This document shows positions 22,458 to 32,036 of a stretch of 64,000 nt of DNA, piece after piece. The stretch comes from Bryoerythrophyllum caledonicum (lineage: Eukaryota > Streptophyta > Bryopsida > Pottiales > Pottiaceae), in NCBI GenBank assembly GCA_963971425.1, contig OZ020515.1, positions 13,966,291 to 14,030,290 on the forward strand, in the 5' to 3' direction. Made by a program: the position numbers and the translations under genes. The first letter of the stretch is position 1. Each line of letters opens with the position of its first letter. The notes under the pieces are model-generated. The model was not told where the DNA came from. It made no database searches and saw only the letters and a program-made list of their open reading frames with translations.

Positions 22458-22600
22458 GTATTCTTCTAACTCTTTTCGAACTCCACTCTTCTCCCATCAC
22501 TCCTTTCCCCATTTACCTCTTTCGTTCTATGTATTGTTGATTTGTCGTTGTTAATGAATCTGTAGTAATATTGGTCGTTCTCCTGGCGTTTCCGAACCAG

Positions 22601-23395
22601 GTCGGCGAGGCATCAATAAGTGGTGCCAATAATTTAGAAGAAATACCTAGAGTCCGTTCTGATTCCGAGGGCAGGTGGTTAAATATTGTGTTGGACCTCA
22701 ATGGGGTTCTATGCACGTGTGAGCCGTCGTGGCAGGCCAGAGGGTCCAGGAACTCAATCCCGTCCATTCACTCGGCTTCGCTGCCGGCCGAAGTAGCCCC
22801 TAAACTAGTTCGAGTGCGCCCTGGTTGTGCTGAGTTCCTCACGAAGTTGTCTAAGATTGCCACCATCACGATCTGGAGTTCGATGATGGAATCTACAACA
22901 CGTCAGATATGTCAATATCTTTTTCAGCATAGTTCTTTGTACCCTCTCAGGATCTTTGGTAAGGAGAGTTGCGATAGGGTTCCCGAGCGTAGAGTCGGTA
23001 GCAGAACAATCTACATGAAGGAGTCTGGCACTCAGAAGGACATCTTCTTGAAGACCTTATCGAGCCATCTCTTCAATAGGTTGGGTCGTGAGTATACTCC
23101 GGCAAATACGCTTGTCATTGACGACAGCCCGATTAAGCACATGCTCAATTTGCCGGAGAACGTCCTTCTTCTTCCATCATGGTCGCACAAACATGTTGGC
23201 ACGAGAGACGATTCTGTATTGTTGGAGGAATTGCTGCCATATCTCTTTGACCTTCATGAGTTTCCGGGTGGCCTAGCACAGTACCGGGCCGAACATCCCT
23301 CTGGCCGGGAGATGTTTTATAATGATCAGAAGATGTGTGGTCAGTCCGCGAGTATCTGGAACGCAATCCAAGCCTATCAGAATCTCCGCTCTTAA
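22601..23395 (+). CDS. FCP1/SCP-type HAD phosphatase-like domain
   Basis: The domain has WLNIVLDLNGVLCTCEPS as the HAD motif I position, RPGCAEFLTKLSKIATITIW followed by SS as the motif II region (normally hhhS/T), a KDIFLKTLS basic segment, and NTLVIDDSPIKHMLNLPENV for motif III/IV. This is the layout of the NLI-interacting factor / FCP1-like family, whose members dephosphorylate RNA polymerase II CTD and other substrates. Motif I reads DLNGV rather than DxDxT/V. Asn replaces the second, acid/base Asp, as in a plant subgroup with 'LDLNG', so catalysis may be reduced. The frame is intact and ends with TAA. An acceptor at 22600 joins it in phase with the preceding exon. Confidence 0.75.
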   Translation, partial: VGEASISGANNLEEIPRVRSDSEGRWLNIVLDLNGVLCTCEPSWQARGSRNSIPSIHSASLPAEVAPKLVRVRPGCAEFLTKLSKIATITIWSSMMESTTRQICQYLFQHSSLYPLRIFGKESCDRVPERRVGSRTIYMKESGTQKDIFLKTLSSHLFNRLGREYTPANTLVIDDSPIKHMLNLPENVLLLPSWSHKHVGTRDDSVLLEELLPYLFDLHEFPGGLAQYRAEHPSGREMFYNDQKMCGQSASIWNAIQAYQNLRS

Positions 23396-23665
23396 TTCCA
23401 TTGGAAACGCTTAGATGCCTATTACACTTTAGGTCGGATAGAGCTAAACTGTATCGATTGACTGCAGCTCGATTTTGTAAATTTTGTAGGACCAGTTTTT
23501 GTGTATATTTTTTTTTTATAAATGAAATTGAGATGTTTCACCACTTTGTTTGTTGTGGGGATTGGATACCTACTGCTGATGGAATGTCGTGTTATTTTGA
23601 ATGATTTGAATTTTCATCTATTGTTCTAAGGTATGTGAGTGTCGCTGTGGTTAAAATTTCTACAG

Positions 23666-24513
23666 GGCTGTGAGTGTCGGGCGTCCATGGATTCCTTGCT
23701 GGGCCCAGAGGAGTTCGTCCTTTCTCTTCGGAGTAAAGGGCTTTTGTTGCACTCTGCTGCAACCGCGCAATCAACCATGGATTATTCGACCATGGTAGTG
23801 GACGACGGAGTTGTTGAGCCCTATTGCGCGGGAGCCAATTCATGAAAGGAACAACTCACCTTCGCCGCAGTGGCCTCATTCAGTTCCTGGGTCACCGCCT
23901 TTAAATCCGGATAAATGTACTCCAGCAAAGCGTATTCTCTATGACGGTTTAAGGGATGGTACTTCCCAACGCTTGCTTGCGGTGCGTGTTGTGATGACCT
24001 CCAATTTATTGCAGTATTGAGATGTTTTGGCCTAGACAATTTTGGTTTGTTGTTGAGCTACATTGCACTAATGTAGTTTTGGTTCATTTGAGCTTGTTTT
24101 TTTTGTTGGAGGTTAAATGTGCTCTGTGGATCTTTCCTTCTGCATTTTAGCTCCATTCGACCTAATTTGCGCTAGGATGTATCTTAATGATTCAATTTTC
24201 ATGTGTGCTGTGTAGGATTGTTCGACCTAAAGTGTATTTCTTTGGATTGTGTGTGGCGCCTACTGTGCAGGAACCATCCGTTAAATGTCTCCGTCCCCGT
24301 ACTATCTCAGGAAATGCTGCTAGAGGCAAATGCTCTCCTTCCCCCACCCGCCGGCACTCGCTGCCCAAATCAAACAGTGACGAGGTGCGTAGGCGGGGTT
24401 TGCAGCGTCTTCTTGAGAGTCCATTAATGCAAGAGAATGGCGCAACATGGACAAGGCAACGTCAGAGGACTTTTTTGAAGACGCGTATAGAGGCTTATGG
24501 TGGAACTCCGTAG
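23666..24513 (+). pseudogene. Small two-exon gene of unknown function
   Basis: Exon 1 follows TTCTACAG at 23665 and has MDSLLGPEEFVLSLRSKGLL from 23687. Around 23815 the coding frame shifts by one to REPIHERNNSPSPQWP. The exon ends SQRLLA before GTGCGTG (23982). Exon 2 (24271-24513) follows TACTGTGCAG in phase 0, is basic, and ends EAYGGTP*. AATAAA at 24595-24600 fits a polyadenylation signal. I recognise no domain. It might be the 3' part of the preceding locus, since spacing and orientation agree. Confidence 0.4.
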
Positions 24514-24594
24514 ACCATTTGATTAGTGATAGGACGATTATGTTTTGCCTCAGGGTGAATGAGTGTTGTTTGTAACTTTTTTCATGAAGTTTTG

Positions 24595-24600
24595 AATAAA
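24595..24600 (+). terminator. Polyadenylation signal AATAAA
   Basis: A canonical hexamer 82 bp past the stop of the preceding two-exon gene. Confidence 0.4.
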
Positions 24601-24777
24601 GCTTGGAATAATGGTATATGCTTCTTTTACCGTTACCATTTTTTGGGACATTCGGCTAATTTGGTCCATCCATGTAATGATATATAGTATTCTTGGTGCA
24701 TTGTCCATATGCTTTGCACCTACAATTGTCTATATATATTGATACTTCGAAGATCATATATATTCAAAATCATGGAA

Positions 24778-24830
24778 ATCTCCCAATATAACGAATATGG
24801 TGTTATATCTTGTTATGATCACAAGAGCTA
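24778..24830. repeat. Possible transposon end, inverted copy of 1658-1735
   Basis: TCTCCCAATATAACGAATAT and GGTGTTATATCTTG match the reverse complement of 1690-1726 with one or two differences. Confidence 0.35.
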
Positions 24831-25267
24831 GCTGATACCTCTCGTCGCGGTCTACCCGGAGTCATGAACGAGAAGGGATTCGGCGTCGTGGTCCCCGTAT
24901 TCATCTTGAGCGGCATCGTCTTGCAAAGCGAGGCGAGAATCGACTCCTGCGAAGTGTTACGCTTCTGCTTTAGAAGCGCCTCCGCCTCACTGATCCGCGC
25001 CAAAACATGCTGCTTGATCTCATCCTCGTCAAGGCTCCCATCCCCATCACACAAAGGCAGCCGTGACTTGGTCTTCGTCGCTGTCTTCCCACTCGGCGCC
25101 GTGATTATCAGCGGACTCTGGAACTTCTTGTTCGCCGTTGTTGAGAAGTTGACGTCGATGTTGACAAGTTGACGTCGATGTTGAAGTCGATGTTGATAAG
25201 TTGACGTCGATGTTAGTGGCAGCTGCTGGCGATGGACCTCACGACCGCGGAGCAGCGCCTCGCGCAA
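24803..25267 (-). CDS. Hypothetical ORF, possibly a captured exon
   Basis: A 154-codon minus frame with a plausible helical charged segment (DEDEIKQHVLARISEAEALL) and a Pro/Thr-rich C-terminus. No family is recognised. Its N-terminal third is encoded by the GTTGACGTCGATGTT repeat and is unlikely to be real. A plus-strand frame at 25232-25501 overlaps the same repeat. Confidence 0.2.
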   Translation of the reverse strand: MREALLRGREVHRQQLPLTSTSTYQHRLQHRRQLVNIDVNFSTTANKKFQSPLIITAPSGKTATKTKSRLPLCDGDGSLDEDEIKQHVLARISEAEALLKQKRNTSQESILASLCKTMPLKMNTGTTTPNPFSFMTPGRPRREVSASSCDHNKI

Positions 25268-25600
25268 AGGTTGGGCGAGGCCGTCGCTGCCAACCTCATC
25301 CGGAAGTGCGACCCCGACGGCCGGTTTACGCTGGGCGAGGTCAAGAAGGCGCTCAACAGGGCGAAACAGCAGCTGCCACCGGGGATGTTCCGGTACTTAA
25401 TAGACGAAAAGGATGCTCCTGGAAGACCCTCGGTTGCGCAATTCACCTTCACTGTGGACAAGTTGACGTCGATGTTGATGACAACGTCAAGTCGACGTTG
25501 ATGGCAACGACGTTGATGACGACTTGTGCGTTGATCACAACTCTTGTGACGCCGGGTTGATGACGCCGACTCTTGTGATCTGGGTTGATGAAGGCCGACC
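25140..25600. repeat. GTTGACGTCGATGTT repeats flanking a short ORF
   Basis: Repeats occur at 25144-25215 and 25459-25600. Between them a plus frame (MDLTTAEQRLAQRLGEAVAA onward) is open and GC-rich, and may be a captured gene piece. The right end contains the phrase shared with 956-984. Confidence 0.5.
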
Positions 25601-25689
25601 CAGTCTCAGATCGAAGACCCAGAAGCGACGCTCCTTCCAGACCTTGAAGCGGCACTGCTCGTCCATAGGATTCGATCGCACCTAGCTCT

Positions 25690-25785
25690 TCGTCTCGCAA
25701 CCAACTCCTCGTCTCCAACCAACTCCTCATCTCCAACCAACTCCTCGTCTCCAACTAGCTCCTCGTCTCCAACCAACTCCTCGTA
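25690..25785. repeat. 18-bp tandem repeat AACCAACTCCTCGTCTCC
   Basis: About five imperfect copies, head to tail. Confidence 0.8.
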
Positions 25786-26044
25786 AATCTCACAAACTTA
25801 GAATTACTTCTGATATTTTGCAGACACAAGATTCGCAAACGCAACTAGGCTCACCTCTGTAGGACGCGCCAATGCCTCTTCTCTGCAGCCACTTTGCTCA
25901 AGACCTACATCCCAGCATCGCTCCTTTGAATCCCCACCACCTTTCTCAAGAAATGCTCGAGACGCTTCCAATCGACGTCTGTGGAGGCGCGCACAAGCAA
26001 GCAGAAGACGAAGCGGATCCAGAACTTTCGGAGTCCTCCGACTA

Positions 26045-26265
26045 GGCAACGCAGGAACTCTGGAACGCAGGAACTCTGTAACGCAGGAACTCTGTAACGC
26101 AGGAACTCTGTAACGCAGGAACTCTGTAACGCATGAACTGTGGAATGCAAGAACTCTGGAATGCAGGAACGCAAGAACTCTAGAACGTAGGAACGCAGGA
26201 ACTCTGGAACGCAGGAACTCTGGAATTACAACGCAGGAACTCTAGAAATAGTGAACGTGGGAACC
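26045..26265. repeat. 17-18-bp minisatellite GGAACTCTGTAACGCA
   Basis: About a dozen units of GGAACTCTGTAACGCA with GGAATGCA and GAACGTAG variants. It lies just upstream of the piggyBac locus. Confidence 0.85.
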
Positions 26266-26782
26266 TCGAGAACGCGATAAGTGGAGCTCAAGAACACGTC
26301 AACTTCAAAAGGGGAACGGATGACGGCCCTGACCCTGGAGAGACCACAAAGACGGACAAATTTCAACAAGGTATGTAAACTGCCATACCCTTTACAACCA
26401 CTTTCGAACTTTCTTAGAAATATCAAAGTGGCTCTTATTGTAGATCAAAGAAAGTTCTTACTATAAGTACGTAATACAACCACTTTCAAACTTTCTTTGT
26501 AAATAAGTAATACAACCACTTTCAAACTTTCAAACTTTACAGCCACTGAAAAACTTTTTATTAGGTGCTACAATTTAGTCATATTACAAATTATTCTGTT
26601 GCTAATCACTTCCATCTATTCTGATTTAAATAAATGCCATTTACTATGCATGGTTAAATTGCTATCCATTTTATTAAATGAAGGTGGCACTTGCTTAATT
26701 TCATTATATTTTTTTCCAATTGTACTAGTAACATTCAAGTAATTTCTTTGGGTACCTTTTCAACTAATTCTAGCTAGTTCAG
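26266..26782 (+). other. Possible 5' exon and intron of the piggyBac gene
   Basis: An open plus frame reading FKRGTDDGPDPGETTKTDKF then QQ ends at a GTATGT donor (26372). Joined to the acceptor TAGTTCAG at 26782 it continues in phase as GIVANYTSKHGKHPRS. The intervening AT-rich stretch contains three copies of ACAACCACTTTCAAACTTTC. This is inference from phase only. Confidence 0.35.
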
Positions 26783-28761
26783 GAATTGTTGCCAACTATA
26801 CTAGCAAACATGGGAAGCATCCACGGAGTTATGAGCGTCCACAGCCTCAGGAGCTTCGAGATTCTGGAGAACGTCGTGAGCCTAGAAATTGCGTTCACGT
26901 TCAGGAGGTTGCTGACACTTCATATCTTAGACAACGTGGAGAGGGCTCCACTTCCTGGTATACACCCTCTTCCCATGTCCCAAATGAGAATGCTATATGT
27001 AATAGTCAATTGAGGGGCATAAACAAAGGTCATGGAAGACTTTCTGGGCAACGAAAGAGAGGCAAAGGAAACGCAAGGCAAGATATACATCCTAATCTAG
27101 ATCAAGAGAGGAGTTGCAAAAGAAAAGGGAAAAGATTGAATGATATGGATATCAAATATGGGGCATCAACATGGAAGAAAGACACACACTCTTATAAAAA
27201 TCCTCCATTGCCGTTCACTGGGCCCAAACCAGGATGTGTGCACCCATATGGACGACTTCCATCACCTATGGGGATATTTGAAAAATTTTGGTCTCAAACG
27301 TTACAAAGGCGAATTGTAGCTGAGACTAATCGGTATGCATCTGAAGTTATAGATGACAAGTTGCAAAAAACAAGAGGGGGATTATTTTGGGTTCCTTTAT
27401 GCATTGAAGAGTTTCAAGCTTATTTATCAATCTGCTTATACATGGGACTAAAAATTCAACCTTCTAAAAGACTTTATTGGGCTAGGGATGAGCCACATTT
27501 GCATTGCCCTGTCATATCTCAAATAATGACTAGGGAAAGGTTTGAATCAATCACTAGATGTTTACACGTAGCAAATGCCGCACCAGTCTTATCAAACCGC
27601 AAGAGCCCAACTTATGACAAGCTTCACAAAGTTCGGTGGATGTTGGATGAAGTTAGGGATCGGTGTAAAGAAATGTGGAATCCTAATCAGCAAGTTACGG
27701 TTGATGAGACAATGGTCAGATACAAGGGAAAATACGCACCGATTCGAGTTTACATGCCTAAAAAACCAGTTCGGTTTGGATTGAAAGTATGGGAGGTTTG
27801 AGACTCAATTTCCAAATACGTTTGGAGCTTCCAAGTATATATTGGAAAAGGTGGTATTTCTTCTAATGTTGCACCTATCACTCAAATAGGAGTATGTGAG
27901 AGCGGAAGCAGAGGAGGTGATGTACAATATGGCGTGAAGTCAAGCAAAGGTGAAGGGTTTCAAGGCAAAAATGTGGTGATTGATGTGTTGTCTGATTTAG
28001 TAGGAAGAGGCCATATTGTAACAACAGACAACTTTTTTACATCCGTGCCATTATTTATGGAGCTTTTGGAGAATGGCATCATGGCAACTGGCACATGTAG
28101 ATCAGATAGAAAATATTTGCCAAAATCCATGTTTGCAAATGGCATTACAAAGAACAAAGAAATTGGTTGGGTGGATTACAGGATGCATGAATGTAGGGAA
28201 ATCTGTTGTATGGTATGGAAAGATAAAAACCCCGTTTTATTGTTATCAACACATGCGGAACCAATTGCACAAAGTGGGGAAAACTTATATGTGTACAGAA
28301 GGATTGGAGGAGAAAAGAAAAAAGTTTCTACAGGTCCGATGCATCTACAATACACGAGGAATATGAGAGGCGTGGATGTGGCTGATCAGTTGAGGGGATA
28401 TTATTCTTGCTTGACAAAAAGTCACAAGTGGTGGCATAGGCTATTTTTTTTCCTATTAGATACGATTATAGTGAATGCATGGATAATTCACAAAGATGTA
28501 AGTTTTAAAATGAGACTAGAACCAATATCTCATTTTAATTTCCATTTGCAACTTGCAAATGATTTATCTACCAAGTGGAAAGGCAGAAAAACTGGCTATT
28601 CAAGAGTAAAGCCAAAAACAACTGCGGTGCATAGGAGCAAGAACATGGGGAATATGCGTAAAGTGTGTAGATTTTGTCGAAAACGGACCAATCAGATGTG
28701 TCCTGGTTGTGGTGACATTTTTATGTGCAATAGTCCCTGCTATTGGGACAATCACTTTTGA
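26783..28761 (+). pseudogene. piggyBac-family transposase with one in-frame TGA
   Basis: The frame runs through an N-terminal low-complexity part, then the DDE_Tnp_1_7 domain: FEKFWSQTLQRRIVAETNRY, YLSICLYMGL, VTVDETMVRYKGKYAPIRVY, then after a TGA at 27799-27801 SKYVWSFQVYIGKGG, VTTDNFFTSVPL and RGVDVADQLRGYYS. The three catalytic Asp positions (VDET, TDNF, VDVADQ) are all present. A C-terminal Cys-rich domain (CRFCRKRTNQMCPGCGDIFM) follows and would bind the ends. The reading frame is identical on both sides of the TGA, which stands where relatives usually have Cys in a 'CDS' phrase. No TTAA-flanked terminal repeats were found. Confidence 0.85.
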
Positions 28762-29239
28762 CAAGGTTGTAAATTATAGGGCCTTATGTAAATTCATAGA
28801 TTATACTTTGTACCTTTGGAGAATCAAAGGAGGAGTAGAATGGTGTCAATGTTTTGATACTGTTGATCGAAATGAAATTGGAATATCAATAGTATTGTAT
28901 TATTTAGTAGCCTCTACATTATCTTGTTTCTTCTCAGAAAACATACTTTAAAATTATTTAGCACATACTTAAAAACTATTTAGCATATTCAGTTTTGGAA
29001 AGTTGTTGAAATAGCAATGGGAACTCAGTGACAAAATTGTAAGATCCAGGGATGCAGTTTATCGTGCAACCTGTATGTATGATCCAGGGATAGAATTATC
29101 CTGCTCATGCATGTAAGAACATGATGAAATTATTGTGCACATGCATGTCAGATCTAGGAATATAATTATTGTGCACATGCATTCCCATCCTTGGACTGTA
29201 ATAGGTGAGGCCCACCTCCGGACATTGGGTTGCCAACAC
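28762..29239. other. 3' flank with imperfect 45-bp repeats
   Basis: 28985-29185 contains four imperfect units built on GATCCAGGGAT...GTGCACATGCATG. No gene was recognised. Confidence 0.45.
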
Positions 29240-29341
29240 AATGTGCTATTTCAAGTCGCTTGGCAAAAGCACCGTTACTGCCACTTTCAGAATGTGTTAT
29301 TTCAAGTCGCTTGGCGAAAGCACCGTTACTGCCACTTACAG
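29240..29341. repeat. 51-bp tandem duplication
   Basis: Units 29240-29290 and 29291-29341 share TTTCAAGTCGCTTGGC-AAAGCACCGTTACTG with few differences. Confidence 0.85.
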
Positions 29342-31483
29342 TAAGTGCGGAATCTGCACAGTCAGCTCGGAATGGAGCAGTCATCCATTCTAATTCTGCA
29401 CAATCAGGTCGAAGCCCTCGCATCCTGCTCGCAGATCACATTGATATTTGATTGCCGCTTCGTTACGAGTGGCTCAGTTCACTCATCAATTCATAGTGGG
29501 ATGTTATGCTGGCTGTAAAAGATCGTCACATACTCACTAGGAATCGCTTTCCACATCTATCGCACTGTTGCAACCAGTGCGCACCATGAGGCGAGCTTGT
29601 GCAATCCCACTGGACCTCACTTTCTGAATTCGCCACCTTATCCTAATATCCTGTGGTTCAAGCCTGTTGATGGATTGCGGAGCGTTCCAGGTTCGCGTCG
29701 TGGCGGCGATTCAGGCACTGCTGTTTGTAACCTCAGGTGGGCTGTCAAGTTCTATGGTTGCTGAAGTTAGAGTTTGATTTGAGGTTAGGTTTGGTTTGCA
29801 GGGAACCTGTTGCGTTTTTTAGACAAAGCTCAGCTGCAAATTTGCGGCCCTATGGGGTTCTAACTTCAGTCACGCAGACCTCGTGGGAGGATGCGCTGCA
29901 GAGCTCGTGGACTGTGGCCTGTGGAACACAAGTTTTTTTTCTGGAGAGGCTCGAGAGTCCACCTATTTTTATCAGGTATGGCTTGGTTGATGGTTTTGGT
30001 TGAAGTGATCTGTTGAGTTTGTTGTGAAGTCTTCAAGATACGGTGTCCTTGGGACCTTAACTGTGATCATTCGTGTTGTTCTTGTTGCTCCTTCTATTGT
30101 GATGTGAAGTTCGTGATTATTTTTGCCGTTGATGTGAAGTTCTGTTGGTGAAGTTCCGGTCATTGAGATGCCAATAGTGTGTGCTATTGAGCGTGTGCTG
30201 TGCAAGGATGACGTTGTGTGTAGATAGCACTGTATTTAGAAACAAAGCGCGACGAAGGAGCTGCAGTCACTGGATCGGTCGGCGGTGGTGACCTTGAAGA
30301 CGACGGCGTCTCCGGAGGTGGAACAGGAGGACTGCATTGTAAGGGGCTGGACTCGTTCCAAGTGGAGCTTGTTGTGCAATGGCTGCCTTCTACATGAGAG
30401 CAGAAGGAGCGCCGGAATATGAACCCCGTCCGATGTCTACATTTATTTCCTGTCCGAAGTGATTGTTTCTCATTCCAGCTTTTCAATCAGTCAGATTGGC
30501 CTCTATTTCTTATTTAGGACTATCGGGTGTGGTTTGTGTGACGGGGGATGGTTGGTTGATGGGAGAATTTCATTATGGTAATCTTGTTTACATTACTTTG
30601 GGTAAATCAAAGCCTTGATCCGACTAATTCTGCGGTCTTCTTCGTTCTAGCAATACGTGTTTTTCAATCAGAATCAATGTCGGACTCCTGCATTCTACAA
30701 TCGATTTCGTGTCCATATTTGACTTCTAATTTGCTTTGTGTAGGATAATCTTCATTACAGTCTTCGTTCTCAACAACGTCACCATCATCGCCTTGTTAGC
30801 GTCTTCACTGTCGTCGACATTCTGTGATGTGAAAAAACCCACATTAGAGGATGTGGCGGATGTCAGCCATGCGCAATGAGCATCTTCTTGTGTGTGATCA
30901 AGAATTTCCGTCGAACTCAATGTTGACATGTTTTGTGAGTCCCGGGGCAGCGCCTGACGGGTTTCAGGCAGCTCCATGGTTTCCAACTCTCTACAGTGTC
31001 ATTTCCCTGCCCTCTCTGTTTTCCTCAAACACGCCTTCTGTACAGACTCATTTGCAAGCTTGGTTGCTATTTATTCTTGGGGTTTTCTTCTAAATCCATG
31101 ATTTCTTTCTATCAATGTACTACACTGCTTCATAAAGATACCTTTCCCTAAACCGTGTCACAATTTTTGGAAATGCTTTTCCATTTTTTCATTACCTGCC
31201 CGAAGTACATAAAATGCCCTTTCTTCATTGAAATCATAAATTTCGTCATCTTCATTGGGTTCTTTTCTACTAATAAATTACTTTTCACATTCCTGACTCT
31301 CCTTGCTATTACGTTACAATATACTTTTACAAATTTCTTTGATATTTATACTACCAATGATGTTTGCAACAACGCCAACGGTAAAAGGTCTACAACTCTG
31401 ATTCCATGGACGGCTTTAGGTCCGACGCTTAAGGGTTAACAGTTTGACATATGGGAAGGACAAATTTACGGCTGTTTTAAGAA
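29342..31483. other. Long non-coding spacer
   Basis: Balanced base composition, no frame over 100 codons, and no recognised domain. It may hold the promoter and 5' untranslated exons of the gene starting near 32037, but I could not place them. Confidence 0.4.
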
Positions 31484-31646
31484 TTCAGCAACCAATTCTG
31501 AATTGGCTTAGAAACCAAACCCTAAACCAATTCAGAAACCAAACCGTAAACCAATTCAGAAACCAAACCGTAAACCAATTCAGCAACCAAACCTTGAACC
31601 AATTCAGCAACCAAACCTTGAACCAATTCAGCAACCAATTCTGAAT
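31484..31646. repeat. 24-bp tandem repeat
   Basis: About six units of AACCAATTCAGAAACCAAAC / AACCAATTCAGCAACCAAAC with the following four bases. Confidence 0.85.
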
Positions 31647-32036
31647 TTAGACGTACTACGTAGATAATCTAGGACCTCTATTCATCCATTGTGATCGTGA
31701 ACATACGGAATTGAGCAGATGCAATCGGCATTGAACTCAACGGCAGGCTCCTCTTCAGACTTAGCTGCACTTTGCCTTCATACCTTGAGTGGAATTTCTG
31801 GATCGCAGCATTGAATTCCAATCTAACCCAACATGTCTGGCGTGTAGTGGTCTCGCAAATTATGCAAGGTTGCACTGACAATGGATAGCGACAGCAATAG
31901 TGTTGGCAGTGGAGGCAATGGTAAGCTATTTCTCAATCTTTCCTCAGAGTTTTGTACCAATCTTAATTGTAGGTGTTTCCTTTGCAATCCTGAACTCTGT
32001 TTATAACCCTCAAACATATCTCAAAAGCGCTAGAAA

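Larger units (their letters stand above)
16707..23395 (+). pseudogene. Multi-exon ParB-like / methyltransferase-like / HAD gene (whole model)
   Basis: The model is MAER... starting at 16707, with exons 16707-16717, 17694-19140, 19368-20742, 21021-21978, 22186-22457 and 22601-23395. All five introns begin GT and end AG, and the exon phases agree at every junction (2, 0, 0, 1, 0). Protein order is acidic N-terminus, NLS-like basic tract, ParB-like domain, methyltransferase-like domain, Ser/Pro and coiled-coil linker, FCP1/HAD domain. Breaks are in-frame TAG at 18151-18153 and 18982-18984, and a frameshift around 20520-20560. Every intron except the last contains GCTCGAGTCGAGC-type palindromes or a minisatellite. 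Joining the HAD exon to the rest is my inference from the phase-0 junction; it could instead be a separate downstream gene. Confidence 0.5.
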
